Below, one piece after another: positions 1-8,585 of a stretch of 64,000 bases of DNA. The stretch is from the NCBI RefSeq assembly GCF_000720635.1, contig NZ_JOCF01000021.1, positions 27,580-91,579 on the forward strand, given 5' to 3'. Below the pieces are notes generated by a model. The model worked only from the letters and a program-made list of their open reading frames with translations. It was not told the origin of the DNA and ran no database searches. This DNA comes from Streptomyces sp. NRRL WC-3742. Its GTDB lineage: Bacteria > Actinomycetota > Actinomycetes > Streptomycetales > Streptomycetaceae. The position numbers and the translations under genes are program-made. The stretch's first letter is position 1; each line of letters begins with the position of its first letter.

Positions 1-176
1 CCGCCACCGCCGCCGTCGAGCACCGCGAAGGCCACGGCGACCGGGGCCATCGAGGAGCCGAGGAGGGAGGTCGCGTATCCGACGAAGAACAACCTGAAGT
101 CGCGCTCGCGCAGCACGGCGAGCCGGTCTCCCAGCCGCCGGGGGCGGGCCGGAATCCGTTCTGTTTCCACTGCCAT
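1..176 (-). CDS. MFS transporter, N-terminal fragment cut by the window edge
   Basis: The first 58 codons of a leftward gene are present; the rest lies outside the window. The ATG at 176 begins a basic cytoplasmic leader (residues 1-30, rich in Arg) followed by a hydrophobic first membrane segment containing the string FRLFFVGYATSLLGSSMAP. The RDFRLF...G...S..G..M pattern is typical of the first helix of actinobacterial major facilitator drug or siderophore exporters. The substrate cannot be inferred. The gene is divergent from the recombinase-like gene at 381, and the 204 bases between them carry repeated decamers that could be operators for either gene. Confidence 0.75.
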   Translation of the reverse strand, partial: MAVETERIPARPRRLGDRLAVLRERDFRLFFVGYATSLLGSSMAPVAVAFAVLDGGGG

Positions 177-272
177 GGGCAGTCAGTCTGCGTTCGGGAG
201 GGAGCGGGGTTCAAGGGGTTCCGGGGGAAAAGTTGAGTGTTTCGGCATCAATTTTCGCGAGCTGGGGAGTTG

Positions 273-366
273 CCGCAGTAAACAGGAGCATCTGGGGCTC
301 TTCACCTGCGGTTTACTGCGATTCACGGATAGGCTGGGAGTGCTTGGGAAAAGCGATTTACTGCGG
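273..366. repeat. Three copies of a decamer, CCGCAGTAAA / TTTACTGCGG
   Basis: CCGCAGTAAA occurs at 273-282. Its inverse TTTACTGCG(A) is at 312-321, and an exact inverse TTTACTGCGG is at 357-366. The stretch 177-380 is clearly richer in A and T than the surrounding genes and contains no gene that I can support. The copies lie between the divergent MFS gene and the recombinase-like gene, and the last copy ends 14 bases before the GTG at 381. They could be operators or arm-type binding sites of the adjacent recombinase-like protein; which of these is inference. Confidence 0.5.
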
Positions 367-380
367 AAAGGTGATTCATC

Positions 381-1178
381 GTGGGGGAAGTCGAGCCGGT
401 CGAGTACGGCGTCGCTGTCGAGCGCTACCTCGGCGATTCCGGGCTCTCCGAGGGCTCCCGGCGGATCTACCGGATCGCCCTGAACACCTGGGCCTGGGCA
501 CTCGCCGACCGCCCCGCGCCCACCGGGCCCGAGCGGCGGCGCGCCCGGCCGCCCGTCCTGCCGCTCGCGCTGCTCGACCACCCGGACGCCGCCGGGCGAC
601 TGCGCGCCGCACTCGACCGCCGCGCCGCCGGCACCGACCCGCGCACCCTCAACCGCGAACTCTCCACCCTGCGGGCGGCAGTGGCCTGGTGGCGCACCCG
701 CGGCTGGATCGACACCGACCCGGCCGCCGACCTGCGGCCCACGGCTCAACCCGCCACCGCCGCAGAGCCGTTGGACCCCGACCAGCTGCGCGCCCTCTTC
801 GCCCTCCGCGCCCCGCTGCGCGAACAGGCCCTGTGGCACCTGCTGCACGAGTCGAACGCCGCCATCGAGACCGTCCTCGCCCTCGACACCGACGACCTCG
901 ACCCGACGCTGCGCCACACCCGGCCGCATCCCCAACGCCCCACGCTCCGCTGGCAGTCGGGCACGGCGCGGCTGCTGCTCATGCTCACCGCCGGCCGCCC
1001 CAGCGGCCCCCTCTTCCTCACCGACCGCCGCGCCCCCGCGGGCACCCCCGCCGCCGACCGCTGCCCGCACACCGGCCGTGCCCGCCTCTCGTACCGCCGC
1101 GCCGCCGAACTCTTCACCGACCGCACCCGCCCGCTCGGCGAGGGCTGGACCCTCCGCAGACTGCGGCAGGGAGGGTGA
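381..1178 (+). CDS. Degenerate tyrosine-recombinase (phage integrase) family protein
   Basis: This is a 265-residue protein that starts with GTG. The N-terminal half (about residues 5-105) resembles the core-binding SAM-like domain, with YLGDSGLSEGSRRIYRIAL and a following helix TLNRELSTLRAAVAWWRTRGWIDTDP. The catalytic half has the family layout (LHESNAAIETVLALDTDDLD), but the first catalytic Arg of the usual G-x-R-x-x-E motif is Ala or Ile here. The usual H-x-L-R-H motif reads LRRLRQGG and the protein stops there, so the tail with the nucleophilic Tyr is missing. It can probably bind DNA but is unlikely to recombine it. No remaining piece of the missing tail is visible in the other frames downstream. 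Confidence 0.6.
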   Translation: MGEVEPVEYGVAVERYLGDSGLSEGSRRIYRIALNTWAWALADRPAPTGPERRRARPPVLPLALLDHPDAAGRLRAALDRRAAGTDPRTLNRELSTLRAAVAWWRTRGWIDTDPAADLRPTAQPATAAEPLDPDQLRALFALRAPLREQALWHLLHESNAAIETVLALDTDDLDPTLRHTRPHPQRPTLRWQSGTARLLLMLTAGRPSGPLFLTDRRAPAGTPAADRCPHTGRARLSYRRAAELFTDRTRPLGEGWTLRRLRQGG

Positions 1179-1367
1179 CGGGAGGTCCGTTACAGAGTCG
1201 ACGGGTGGCCGTGACACGACCGGCCGGTGGCCGCGACACGGCGCTCCTACCGTCACTGTCGACGCCGCGGGCCGCACCGGGCAATACAGGCCGGTACGGG
1301 CCGCAGGGCGTCCGCGATCGCGTGTGACACGACCCGTTGACGCTGCACCCACGAGGAGAACCACCGC

Positions 1368-1790
1368 ATGAGCACGAGCAGGAGCCGTACCGACCGCTCC
1401 CCCGCCCGCCGCGTCCTGGCGGTCTGCGCCCTGACCGGGGCCGCACTGCTGACCACCCTCACCGGCGGACAGGCGTGGGCCGACGGCGCCCCGGCGCCCA
1501 CCGCCACCGCCCCCTCGGCCGCCCCCTCGGCCGCCCCGTCGGCCGGCGTCGTCCCCGCCCCCGCCGCCCCGTCGGCCGGCCCCGTGAGGACCGCCACCCC
1601 CACGCCGCCGGCCCCGGGCAAGCCGCAGGTGCGCGAGGTGCCCAAGGGCGCCGCGGCGGCCGGTGACGGCTCCACCGCCTCCGACGGCACCTCCGGCGTG
1701 ATGCTGGTGGGCGGCGGCGCCGTCGCCGCCGTCGGCGCCGGCGCGCTGGGCTTCGCCGTCCTGCGCCGCCGCTCCGGTGCGCGAGGCTGA
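1368..1790 (+). CDS. Small exported protein with C-terminal membrane anchor, sortase-linked
   Basis: This 140-residue protein has an N-terminal signal sequence (basic leader, hydrophobic LAVCALTGAALLTTLTGG, cleavage near QAWA-D at about residue 38). A Pro/Ala/Thr-rich middle follows, then a C-terminal hydrophobic segment (about 108-133) ending in RRRSGARG. That is the architecture of a surface-anchored protein, but I see no LPXTG or LAXTG signal before the hydrophobic tail. Its start has the upstream sequence ACGAGGAGAACCACCGC. The stop overlaps the start of the sortase gene by 14 bases, so the two are translationally coupled. It could be a sortase substrate with an unusual signal, or a simple anchored cofactor. 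Upstream, 1179-1367 holds only a repeated 11-mer GTGACACGACC at 1211 and 1324. Confidence 0.65.
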   Translation: MSTSRSRTDRSPARRVLAVCALTGAALLTTLTGGQAWADGAPAPTATAPSAAPSAAPSAGVVPAPAAPSAGPVRTATPTPPAPGKPQVREVPKGAAAAGDGSTASDGTSGVMLVGGGAVAAVGAGALGFAVLRRRSGARG

Positions 1791-2586
1791 CACCGGTCCC
1801 GAGCCCGCCGGGCACCCCGGCGCCCTTCCCCCGTACCCGGCCGGTGGGGGAAGCGGCGCCGGGGCCCCGCCGGCGGCAGGGACCACGAGACGGCGCGGCG
1901 CCGGGCGGCGCCGCGCCGCGCGGCCCGGCCCGGGCGCCGCACGCCGTACAGCCTTCGGTGCGGCGGGCCTCCTCTGCCTGGTGCTGGGCGCCTCGCTGGC
2001 GCTGTCCGGCCACGAGAGCCCGGTGGTCCGCATCGAGACCTCCGGACACGACGGCACGGGCGGCACGGGCGCGGGCGCGGGCGCGGGCAACACGGATGGC
2101 ACCCCTCCCCCGGCCCGGACCACCGCGTCGAAGCCCGGCACGCCCTCGCCGCCGACCCGGCTGCTGATCCCCGCACTCGGGGTGGACGCGCCGGTGACGG
2201 GCCTCGGCCTGAACGCCGACCTGACGGTCGAGGTGCCCTCCGCCGACCACGGCGACGAGGTCGGCTGGTACCGCAACGGCCCCACCCCCGGCGAGACCGG
2301 CCCGGCCGTCCTCATCGGGCACTACGACACCGTGCACGGCCCGGCGGTCTTCAAGAACCTGCCGAGGCTCAAGCCCGGCGACCTGATCAGGATCCGGCGC
2401 ACGGACGGCGGCACCGTGGACTTCAAGGTCCGCACGCTCGTCCAGGCGGCCAAGGACGCCTTCCCCACCGACCAGGTGTACGGCGACACGCCCGGGCCCG
2501 CGCTGCGCCTGATCACCTGCGGCGGGCGGATCGGCAAGAACGGCCACTGGACTGACAACATCATCGTCCTGGCGGACCCGGCCTGA
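1777..2586 (+). CDS. Class F-type sortase
   Basis: A 269-residue membrane-anchored transpeptidase of the sortase superfamily. It has an Arg-rich cytoplasmic leader (residues 38-57), one membrane helix (about 59-77) and a low-complexity Gly/Ala/Thr linker (85-125). The sortase barrel covers about 126-269. The catalytic His is H182 in LIGHYDT and the nucleophile is C248 in LRLITCGG. The catalytic Arg is less certain; R251 is close, and the Arg often seen before the last strand is replaced by HWTD. Class F is inferred from the short barrel and the ITCGG motif. The GTG start overlaps the preceding anchored-protein gene, which suggests a dedicated enzyme and substrate pair at the cell surface. Confidence 0.8.
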   Translation: MREADTGPEPAGHPGALPPYPAGGGSGAGAPPAAGTTRRRGAGRRRAARPGPGAARRTAFGAAGLLCLVLGASLALSGHESPVVRIETSGHDGTGGTGAGAGAGNTDGTPPPARTTASKPGTPSPPTRLLIPALGVDAPVTGLGLNADLTVEVPSADHGDEVGWYRNGPTPGETGPAVLIGHYDTVHGPAVFKNLPRLKPGDLIRIRRTDGGTVDFKVRTLVQAAKDAFPTDQVYGDTPGPALRLITCGGRIGKNGHWTDNIIVLADPA

Positions 2587-2680
2587 CCCGCGCCCGCCCG
2601 TCCGCGCCGGAACCGCCGACCGCCCCCCGCGCGACGTACCACCAGGAGAGGCGGAACCCGCAGACCAGGAGGAACGAGCA

Positions 2681-3520
2681 CTGACCGTGGCAGCAGAACC
2701 CCGCCCCCGCCGCAGGCCGGGCACCGCACTCGTGACCGCCGCGGCCACCCTGACCGGCCTCGTGGCCCTCGCCGCCGTGCTCCTGGGCCGGGAGGCCCCC
2801 GGCGGCCTGCGGGACGACGGCCCCGCCACGGCCGTCGCCCCGCCCGCCGTGGAGAAACCGCTCTGGCCCCAGCTGGCGACCGCCCCGCCGCCGACCCCCG
2901 CCGCCGTGTCCGCGTCCCAGGCGCCGCCTCAGCCGATCCCCGGCCTCACCGTTCCGGGGCGCGACCTCACCGCCGTCGACGTCCGCGCCCTCCTCGGCAA
3001 GGACCCGGCCCTGAGCCCCGAGGAACGGGCGGCACTCGACTCCTGCCCCGGGTGCGGGGTCCGCAGCCCGGAGTTCCGCGACCTCACCGGGGACGGCCGG
3101 CCGGAGCTGATCACCGCCGTCACCCCCACCGTCGGGCTGGTCGTCCTGCACGTCTACGCTCTCGACGGCGAACACGTCCTGCCCGTTCTGCGGGTACAGG
3201 TCCTGAGCGGTTTCAGCGCCGCCACCGTCGACTCCGACCTGGTCCTGCGCGAGCCGACCAGCACCACCTCCCAGACCACCAGCCGCTACCACTGGGACGG
3301 CGCCAGGCTCGTCCCGGTGGAGCAGCGGGTGGAAGGGATCGGCCTGCTCCCGCACGCCGGCCCGTCCGACGAGCCCTCGGGCGGCGCCGTCCCCGTCCCC
3401 ACGGCCGTACCCGCCCCCGGGCGGCCCGGCGTCGCCACGGTGCCCGCACGCCCCAGCCGCCCGCCCGCCGCCACCGCCCCGCCACCCGCCGCCACCTCGA
3501 CCCCGGAAGCCCGACGATGA
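2681..3520 (+). CDS. CseA-like extracytoplasmic protein, membrane-anchored, no lipobox
   Basis: The protein is about 279 residues long. One membrane helix near the N terminus (ALVTAAATLTGLVALAAVLL) is followed by a Pro/Ala linker and a compact domain with VDVRALLGKDP, FRDLTGDGRPELITAV and SRYHWDGARLV. The tail is Pro/Ala-rich. The DLTG and Y-x-W-D-G pattern and the position before a response regulator and kinase resemble CseA, the accessory protein of the SigE/CseBC envelope-stress system. Streptomyces CseA is a lipoprotein; here there is no Cys after the helix. The GTG at 2687 is 14 bases from AGGAGG (2667-2672). The in-frame CTG at 2681 is 8 bases away, so I place the start at 2681; 2687 is the conventional alternative. 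The stop overlaps the next start as ATGA. Confidence 0.6.
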   Translation: MTVAAEPRPRRRPGTALVTAAATLTGLVALAAVLLGREAPGGLRDDGPATAVAPPAVEKPLWPQLATAPPPTPAAVSASQAPPQPIPGLTVPGRDLTAVDVRALLGKDPALSPEERAALDSCPGCGVRSPEFRDLTGDGRPELITAVTPTVGLVVLHVYALDGEHVLPVLRVQVLSGFSAATVDSDLVLREPTSTTSQTTSRYHWDGARLVPVEQRVEGIGLLPHAGPSDEPSGGAVPVPTAVPAPGRPGVATVPARPSRPPAATAPPPAATSTPEARR

Positions 3521-4287
3521 CCGCCACCCCCACCCCGCACATCCTCCTGGTCGAGGACGACGAGGTCATCCGCGAGGCGACCCGCATGGCCCTGGAGCGC
3601 TACGGCTTCCCGGTCACCACGGCCGCGGACGGCCTGGAGGGCCTGGAAGCCTTCCACGCCGTCAACCCCGACCTGCTCCTGCTGGACGTCATGCTGCCGC
3701 TGCTCGACGGGGTCGGCCTCTGCCGCCGCATCCGCGAGGAGAGCCAGCTGCCGATCCTGATGATGTCGGCGCGCACCGACCCGGTGGACGTGGTCTCCGG
3801 CCTCGAGGCCGGGGCGGACGACTACGTCGTCAAGCCCTTCGAGAGCGCCGTCCTCGTCGCCCGCATCCGTACGGTGCTGCGCCGGATCCGCGTCGTTCCG
3901 TCGGCCCCCGCTTCCGCCGCCGCCCCCGCTGCCGCCGTTTCCGCCGCCGTTTCCGCCGCCGAGGCCGTGGGGACCGCCCCCGCCGTCGCGCCCTCCACCG
4001 TCCGCAGCTTCGACGGACTGGAGGTGGACACCGACAGCATGGAGGTGCGGGTTCACGGCCGCCTCGTCCCGCTCACCCCCACCGAGCTGCGCCTGCTGCT
4101 CGAACTCACCGCCTCCCCCGGCATCGTGCTGGAGCGCACCACCCTGCTCGAGCGCGTCTGGGACTACGAGTGGGGCGCCGACACCCGCGTCGTGGACGTC
4201 CACGTGCAGCGGCTGCGCGCCAAGATCGGCTCCGACCGGATCGAGACCGTCCGCGGGTTCGGCTACAAGCTGCGGCGCCCGGCATGA
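3517..4287 (+). CDS. OmpR/PhoB-type response regulator, CseB-like
   Basis: A 256-residue regulator. The receiver domain covers about residues 5-120, with the acidic pair EDDE, phosphoacceptor Asp in LLLLDVML and conserved Lys in YVVKPF. A winged-helix DNA-binding domain lies at about 165-255 (TPTELRLLLEL ... WDYEWGADTRVVDVHVQRLRAKI). Between them is a long Ala/Pro/Val-rich linker, roughly 40 residues, which is unusually long for the family. The opening VEDDEVIREATRMALERYGF is close to my memory of CseB. It overlaps the gene before it (ATGA at 3517) and the kinase after it (ATGA at 4284), so the three are one coupled unit. No SigE-type sigma gene precedes the cassette here. Confidence 0.85.
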   Translation: MTATPTPHILLVEDDEVIREATRMALERYGFPVTTAADGLEGLEAFHAVNPDLLLLDVMLPLLDGVGLCRRIREESQLPILMMSARTDPVDVVSGLEAGADDYVVKPFESAVLVARIRTVLRRIRVVPSAPASAAAPAAAVSAAVSAAEAVGTAPAVAPSTVRSFDGLEVDTDSMEVRVHGRLVPLTPTELRLLLELTASPGIVLERTTLLERVWDYEWGADTRVVDVHVQRLRAKIGSDRIETVRGFGYKLRRPA

Positions 4288-5537
4288 CCCTGCGCCGCCA
4301 GATCGCCACCGCCGTCGCCGCCATCTCCGTACTGGTCGCGGTGGCCGTGGGCCTGCTGGTCCACCGGGCGATGATCCGTCAGCACGTCGACCAGGCGCGG
4401 ACCGCCTCCCTCACCGCCCTCGACTCCGCCTCGGCCGCCTACAGCCGCGGCGAGGAGCCCGCCAGGACGGGCGGCGGCGTCAACGACCCGGCCCTGCCCG
4501 GACGGCTGCGCACCCTCGCCGCCTCCGGCCACCGGGGCAGCCTGCTGGCCGCGGACGGGCCGGGCGAGTCGATGTGGGCGGCCGGCCCCGTCCGCGACGG
4601 CGTGCTCTCCGTCCGGGTGGACTTCACCCAGGACCGCCGGGCCATCGCCGACCTGGACCGGATCATCCTGATCACCGTGGTCGCCGCGGTCTTCACCACC
4701 GTGCTCGCCGGCGTCCTCGTCGCCGACCGGATCAGCCGCCGGCTGCGCACCGCCGCCACCGCCGCCCGGAGCATCGCCGCCGGGGGGACGGACACCGGGA
4801 TCGGCGAACTCGTCGACGGCAAGGACGAGGTGGCCGACCTCGCCGCCGCCGTCGACCTGATGTCCCGCACCCTGCACCGGCGCCTCGCCGACGAGCAGCG
4901 CTTCACCGCCGACGTCGCCCACGAGCTGCGCACCCCGCTCACCGGACTGGTCACCGCCGCCGAACTCCTGCCGCCAGGACGCCCCACCGAGCTCGTCCGC
5001 AACCGGGTCCAGGCCCTGCGCGGCCTGGTCGAGGACCTGCTGGAGGTCTCCCGCCTGGACGCCGACGTCGAGTCCCCCGACCTCTCCGCCGTCCCCCTGG
5101 AACGCGCCGTGCGCCGCACCGTCGCCCTCACCGGACTGGACGTCACCGTCGAGGTGGCCGACGACCGGGAGGTCCGCACCGACCTGCGCCGCCTCGACCG
5201 CATCCTCGGCAACCTGCTCGTCAACGCCCACCGCCACGGCGCCGCCCCCGTGCTGCTCCGCGTCGACGGCCACCGCATCACCGTCCGCGACCACGGCCCC
5301 GGCTACCCCGGTGACCTCCTCGACCACGGCCCCCAGCGCTTCCGCACCAACGCCCCCGAACGCGGCCGCGGCCACGGCCTCGGCCTCACCATCGCCACCG
5401 GCCACACCCGCGTCATCGGCGCCACCCTCGCCTTCGCCAACCACCCCGCCGGCGGCGCCCTCGCCACCCTCACCCTCCCCGCGCACACGCGGGACGCACA
5501 GGACGGGCCGGACACGCAGGAAGGGCCGGCCCGATGA
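4284..5537 (+). CDS. Sensor histidine kinase, CseC-like
   Basis: A 417-residue membrane kinase. The first membrane helix is at about residues 7-28, an extracytoplasmic sensor domain spans about 30-115, and the second helix is at about 122-148 (IILITVVAAVFTTVLAGVLVA). A HAMP segment follows, then the dimerisation helix with phosphorylated His in FTADVAHELRTPLTG. The ATPase domain has the N-box LGNLLVNAHRHG, G1 box VRDHGPGYPG and G2 box GRGHGLGLTIA. It is coupled to the response regulator through an ATGA overlap and is presumed to phosphorylate it. The likely role is sensing envelope or cell-wall state, by analogy with CseC; the signal is not visible in the sequence. The C-terminal 15 residues are low complexity. 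Confidence 0.85.
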   Translation: MTLRRQIATAVAAISVLVAVAVGLLVHRAMIRQHVDQARTASLTALDSASAAYSRGEEPARTGGGVNDPALPGRLRTLAASGHRGSLLAADGPGESMWAAGPVRDGVLSVRVDFTQDRRAIADLDRIILITVVAAVFTTVLAGVLVADRISRRLRTAATAARSIAAGGTDTGIGELVDGKDEVADLAAAVDLMSRTLHRRLADEQRFTADVAHELRTPLTGLVTAAELLPPGRPTELVRNRVQALRGLVEDLLEVSRLDADVESPDLSAVPLERAVRRTVALTGLDVTVEVADDREVRTDLRRLDRILGNLLVNAHRHGAAPVLLRVDGHRITVRDHGPGYPGDLLDHGPQRFRTNAPERGRGHGLGLTIATGHTRVIGATLAFANHPAGGALATLTLPAHTRDAQDGPDTQEGPAR

Positions 5538-5566
5538 CGACCGGGCCGACCCTTCCGAATCCGCGG

Positions 5567-5640
5567 AGCCCCCTGTCGGGTTCGAACCGACGACCCCCGC
5601 TTTACAAGAGCGGTGCTCTGGCCAGCTGAGCTAAGGAGGC
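5567..5640 (-). tRNA. tRNA-Thr (anticodon UGU)
   Basis: A 74-base cloverleaf read leftward. The acceptor arms GCCTCCT and AGGGGGC pair with one G-U. The D stem is GCTC/GAGC, and the anticodon stem CCGCT/AGCGG closes the loop CTTGTAA with anticodon TGT. The T arm carries TTCGAAC. The discriminator is T and CCA is not encoded. It decodes ACA, a rare codon in this genome. A plausible -10, TAGACT, lies at 5683-5688 on the same strand. The gene is convergent with the Cse-like kinase, whose stop is 29 bases away. Confidence 0.95.
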
Positions 5641-5809
5641 ACGGTGGCCGTCCGCGAACGGATCACGGCGGCACCGGGGGTGAGTCTACCGGGCCGGGGT
5701 GGCGGGTTGGGGGGATATCCGGGGGGCGAGGGTGTGATGGAACCGTTGTGGCCCGGGGGCTGACAGGGGGCGGGGGTGCGGGTAGCGTCGCCGGTAGCCG
5801 GGCCTGGCA

Positions 5810-5826
5810 AGTGGTTCAGACCAATT
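5810..5826. promoter_or_regulatory. DasR-responsive-element-like site upstream of msiK
   Basis: AGTGGTTCAGACCAATT contains TGGT-N4-ACCA at 5812-5823. This resembles the dre palindrome bound by DasR, the GntR-family repressor of amino-sugar and chitin use (core TGGTCTAGACCA). It differs at the two bases TC instead of CT. It lies about 85 bases before the msiK start. The rest of 5641-5909 holds no gene that I can support. Confidence 0.55.
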
Positions 5827-5909
5827 GCGGGGCCGGCACAAGTGAACAGGGAAGAACCCCTTTACTCGGATCGTCCGGCACGTTCCTGCCGGTGAAGGAG
5901 AGAACCACC

Positions 5910-7001
<1,092 letters not shown>

Positions 7002-7026
7002 CGGCGCGCCCGGCAAGCAGCCACGC

Positions 7027-7062
7027 GGAGCCCGTCCGGCCGTTCCCGGTCGGACGGGCTCC
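7027..7062 (+). terminator. Terminator hairpin after msiK
   Basis: GGAGCCCGTCCG (7027-7038) pairs with CGGACGGGCTCC (7051-7062). The helix extends inward by four more pairs around the loop TTCC. There is no clear U-tract, as is usual in high-GC actinomycetes. Confidence 0.75.
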
Positions 7063-7170
7063 GTCCGTACACCCCCACGTCAACACGACGTGGGGATAAA
7101 CCCGGACATGCATCACTCGATGGTGTGACGGAGGGCGATCCTGGCGCTACCCACCGCTACTCTCCTGAGG

Positions 7171-7629
7171 GTGAAGCAGCTAGTGCGCCGTATCGGCCAG
7201 ACCGTCGCCCTGACCCTGCCGGTCGTCCTGGTGACCACCGGCACCCTCGCCGTGACCCGGGTCCCGTGGGCCCCGCCGACCGGCCTCGACCAGCAGGTCG
7301 TGGCCGCGTCCAGCGGGGACGGCGCCGGGATCGGACGTTCCTCCACCGCCGCCTCGACCAGTGCGGCCAAGCCGCAGGACGGCCTCGCCCCGCAGGAGTC
7401 GCTGCGGGTGGCGCTGCTCGACGAGCTGCGCGCCAAGAACCCCTCCGCCGCGCTGGACCTGCTGGAGCGCTCGATGCGCGAACAGCCGTCCCTGACGCCG
7501 TACTGCACCTCGCTGGCCACGGAGCTGGGCAAGGCGGCGGTGCGCAAGTACCAGGGCGACGTCCAGCGGGCCCGCTCCTTCGCCCGCCCGGTCTGCGACG
7601 GGGCGTTCGCGGCCGGCGTCGTCGGCTGA
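7171..7629 (+). CDS. Small exported or membrane-anchored protein of unknown function
   Basis: A 152-residue protein with a basic start (MKQLVRRIGQ), a hydrophobic segment (TVALTLPVVLVTTGTLAV) and a soluble helical domain after a Ser/Ala linker. That domain includes LRVALLDELRAKNPSAALDLLERSM and ends with two Cys residues (PYCTSL and RPVCDG), perhaps a disulfide outside the membrane. I do not recognise the family. The GTG at 7171 follows TACTCT (7158-7163) by seven bases, so the message is probably leaderless. It is followed after 78 bases by the nucleotidyltransferase gene on the same strand. Confidence 0.6.
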   Translation: MKQLVRRIGQTVALTLPVVLVTTGTLAVTRVPWAPPTGLDQQVVAASSGDGAGIGRSSTAASTSAAKPQDGLAPQESLRVALLDELRAKNPSAALDLLERSMREQPSLTPYCTSLATELGKAAVRKYQGDVQRARSFARPVCDGAFAAGVVG

Positions 7630-7707
7630 GGCCACACGCCCGACAACTCGGGCCCGCCGACGCGCGGTTGAGCCCTCCGCGGCGGCGGGCGCGCCTATTG
7701 TTCAGGC

Positions 7708-8508
7708 ATGAGCCCTGACTCCGGCCCCGCCGCCGTCCACGAGCCCCGCGAGCCCCGCCAGCCCCACGAGCCCCGGCCGACCAGCACACCGGTCACCCAA
7801 GCGGTGATCCTGGCCGGCGGCCAGGGCTCCCGGCTGCGGCCCTACACCGACGACCGCCCCAAGCCGCTCGTCGAGATCCCGGGGACGGGCAAGCCGATCC
7901 TCGGCCACCAGCTGGCCTGGCTGGCCGAGGAGGGCGTCACCGACGTGGTGGTGTCCTGCGGCCACCTCGCCGAGGTGCTGGAGGAGTGGCTCGACAAGGC
8001 GGACCTGCCGCTGCGGGTGCGCACGGTGATCGAGGCCGAACCGCTCGGGCGCGGCGGCGGGCTCAAGTACGCGGCGAAGGCGCTGCCCCGCCCGGACGAG
8101 CCCTGGTACGCCACCAACGGCGACATCTGGACCAGGTTCAGCCTCCGCGACATGGCCTCCTTCCACCACGAGCGCGGCGCCGTCGCGACGCTCGCCCTGG
8201 CCCGGCCCCGGATCCCCTGGGGCGCCGTGGAGACCGACCAGTTCGGCAACGTGCTGGACTTCATCGAGGCGCCGCCCTCCCCGTTCCTGATCAACGCGGG
8301 CCTGTACGTCTTCAGCCCGGAGTTCGCCGAGCTGCTGCCGGACGTGGGCGACCACGAGCGCACCACCTTCCCCCAACTCGCCCGCGGCAAGCGCCTGGCC
8401 GGCTACCAGCTGCCGCAGGGCGTCTACTGGCGCGCCATCGACACCGCCAAGGACCTCACGGAGGCGGCCAAGGAGCTCGCCTCCGGCGCGGGCCGCAGGC
8501 CCAGCTAG
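7708..8508 (+). CDS. Sugar-1-phosphate nucleotidyltransferase family protein
   Basis: This 266-residue protein has the nucleotidyltransferase signature LAGGQGSRLRPYTDDRPKPLVEI (about residues 35-57), a G-x-G-x-R-x(4)-x-x-K-P nucleotide-binding loop. It also has the metal-binding region YATNGDIWTRF and the substrate segment FINAGLYVF-like (FLINAGLYVF). Such enzymes join a sugar-1-phosphate to an NTP to make a sugar nucleotide (RmlA or mannose-1-phosphate guanylyltransferase types). The exact substrate is not visible. A 28-residue Pro/Arg/Glu-rich N-terminal extension is not part of the fold. TATTGT (7696-7701) stands six bases before the ATG, so the transcript is probably leaderless. A strong terminator closes the gene. 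Confidence 0.8.
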   Translation: MSPDSGPAAVHEPREPRQPHEPRPTSTPVTQAVILAGGQGSRLRPYTDDRPKPLVEIPGTGKPILGHQLAWLAEEGVTDVVVSCGHLAEVLEEWLDKADLPLRVRTVIEAEPLGRGGGLKYAAKALPRPDEPWYATNGDIWTRFSLRDMASFHHERGAVATLALARPRIPWGAVETDQFGNVLDFIEAPPSPFLINAGLYVFSPEFAELLPDVGDHERTTFPQLARGKRLAGYQLPQGVYWRAIDTAKDLTEAAKELASGAGRRPS

Positions 8509-8524
8509 AACCGCCCGGGAGGAC

Positions 8525-8573
8525 ACGACGATCGGCCGGGTGCTCCCCCACGGAGCACCCGGCCGATCGTCGT
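8525..8573. terminator. Strong bidirectional terminator hairpin
   Basis: A perfect 22-bp stem (8525-8546 with 8552-8573) encloses the loop CCCAC. It lies between the nucleotidyltransferase gene and the convergent DoxX-family gene and can serve both. Confidence 0.85.
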
Positions 8574-8585
8574 CCAGGGGAAGCC

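Noticed and set aside
183..2315. A 710-codon open frame on the minus strand, and similar long antisense frames throughout (for example 7702-10287, 11453-14788, 37461-40379, 53160-55868)
   Set aside because: They are Arg/Ala/Gly/Pro-rich mirror frames of real genes in very GC-rich DNA. They lack family motifs and lie over genes with clear motifs on the other strand or frame.
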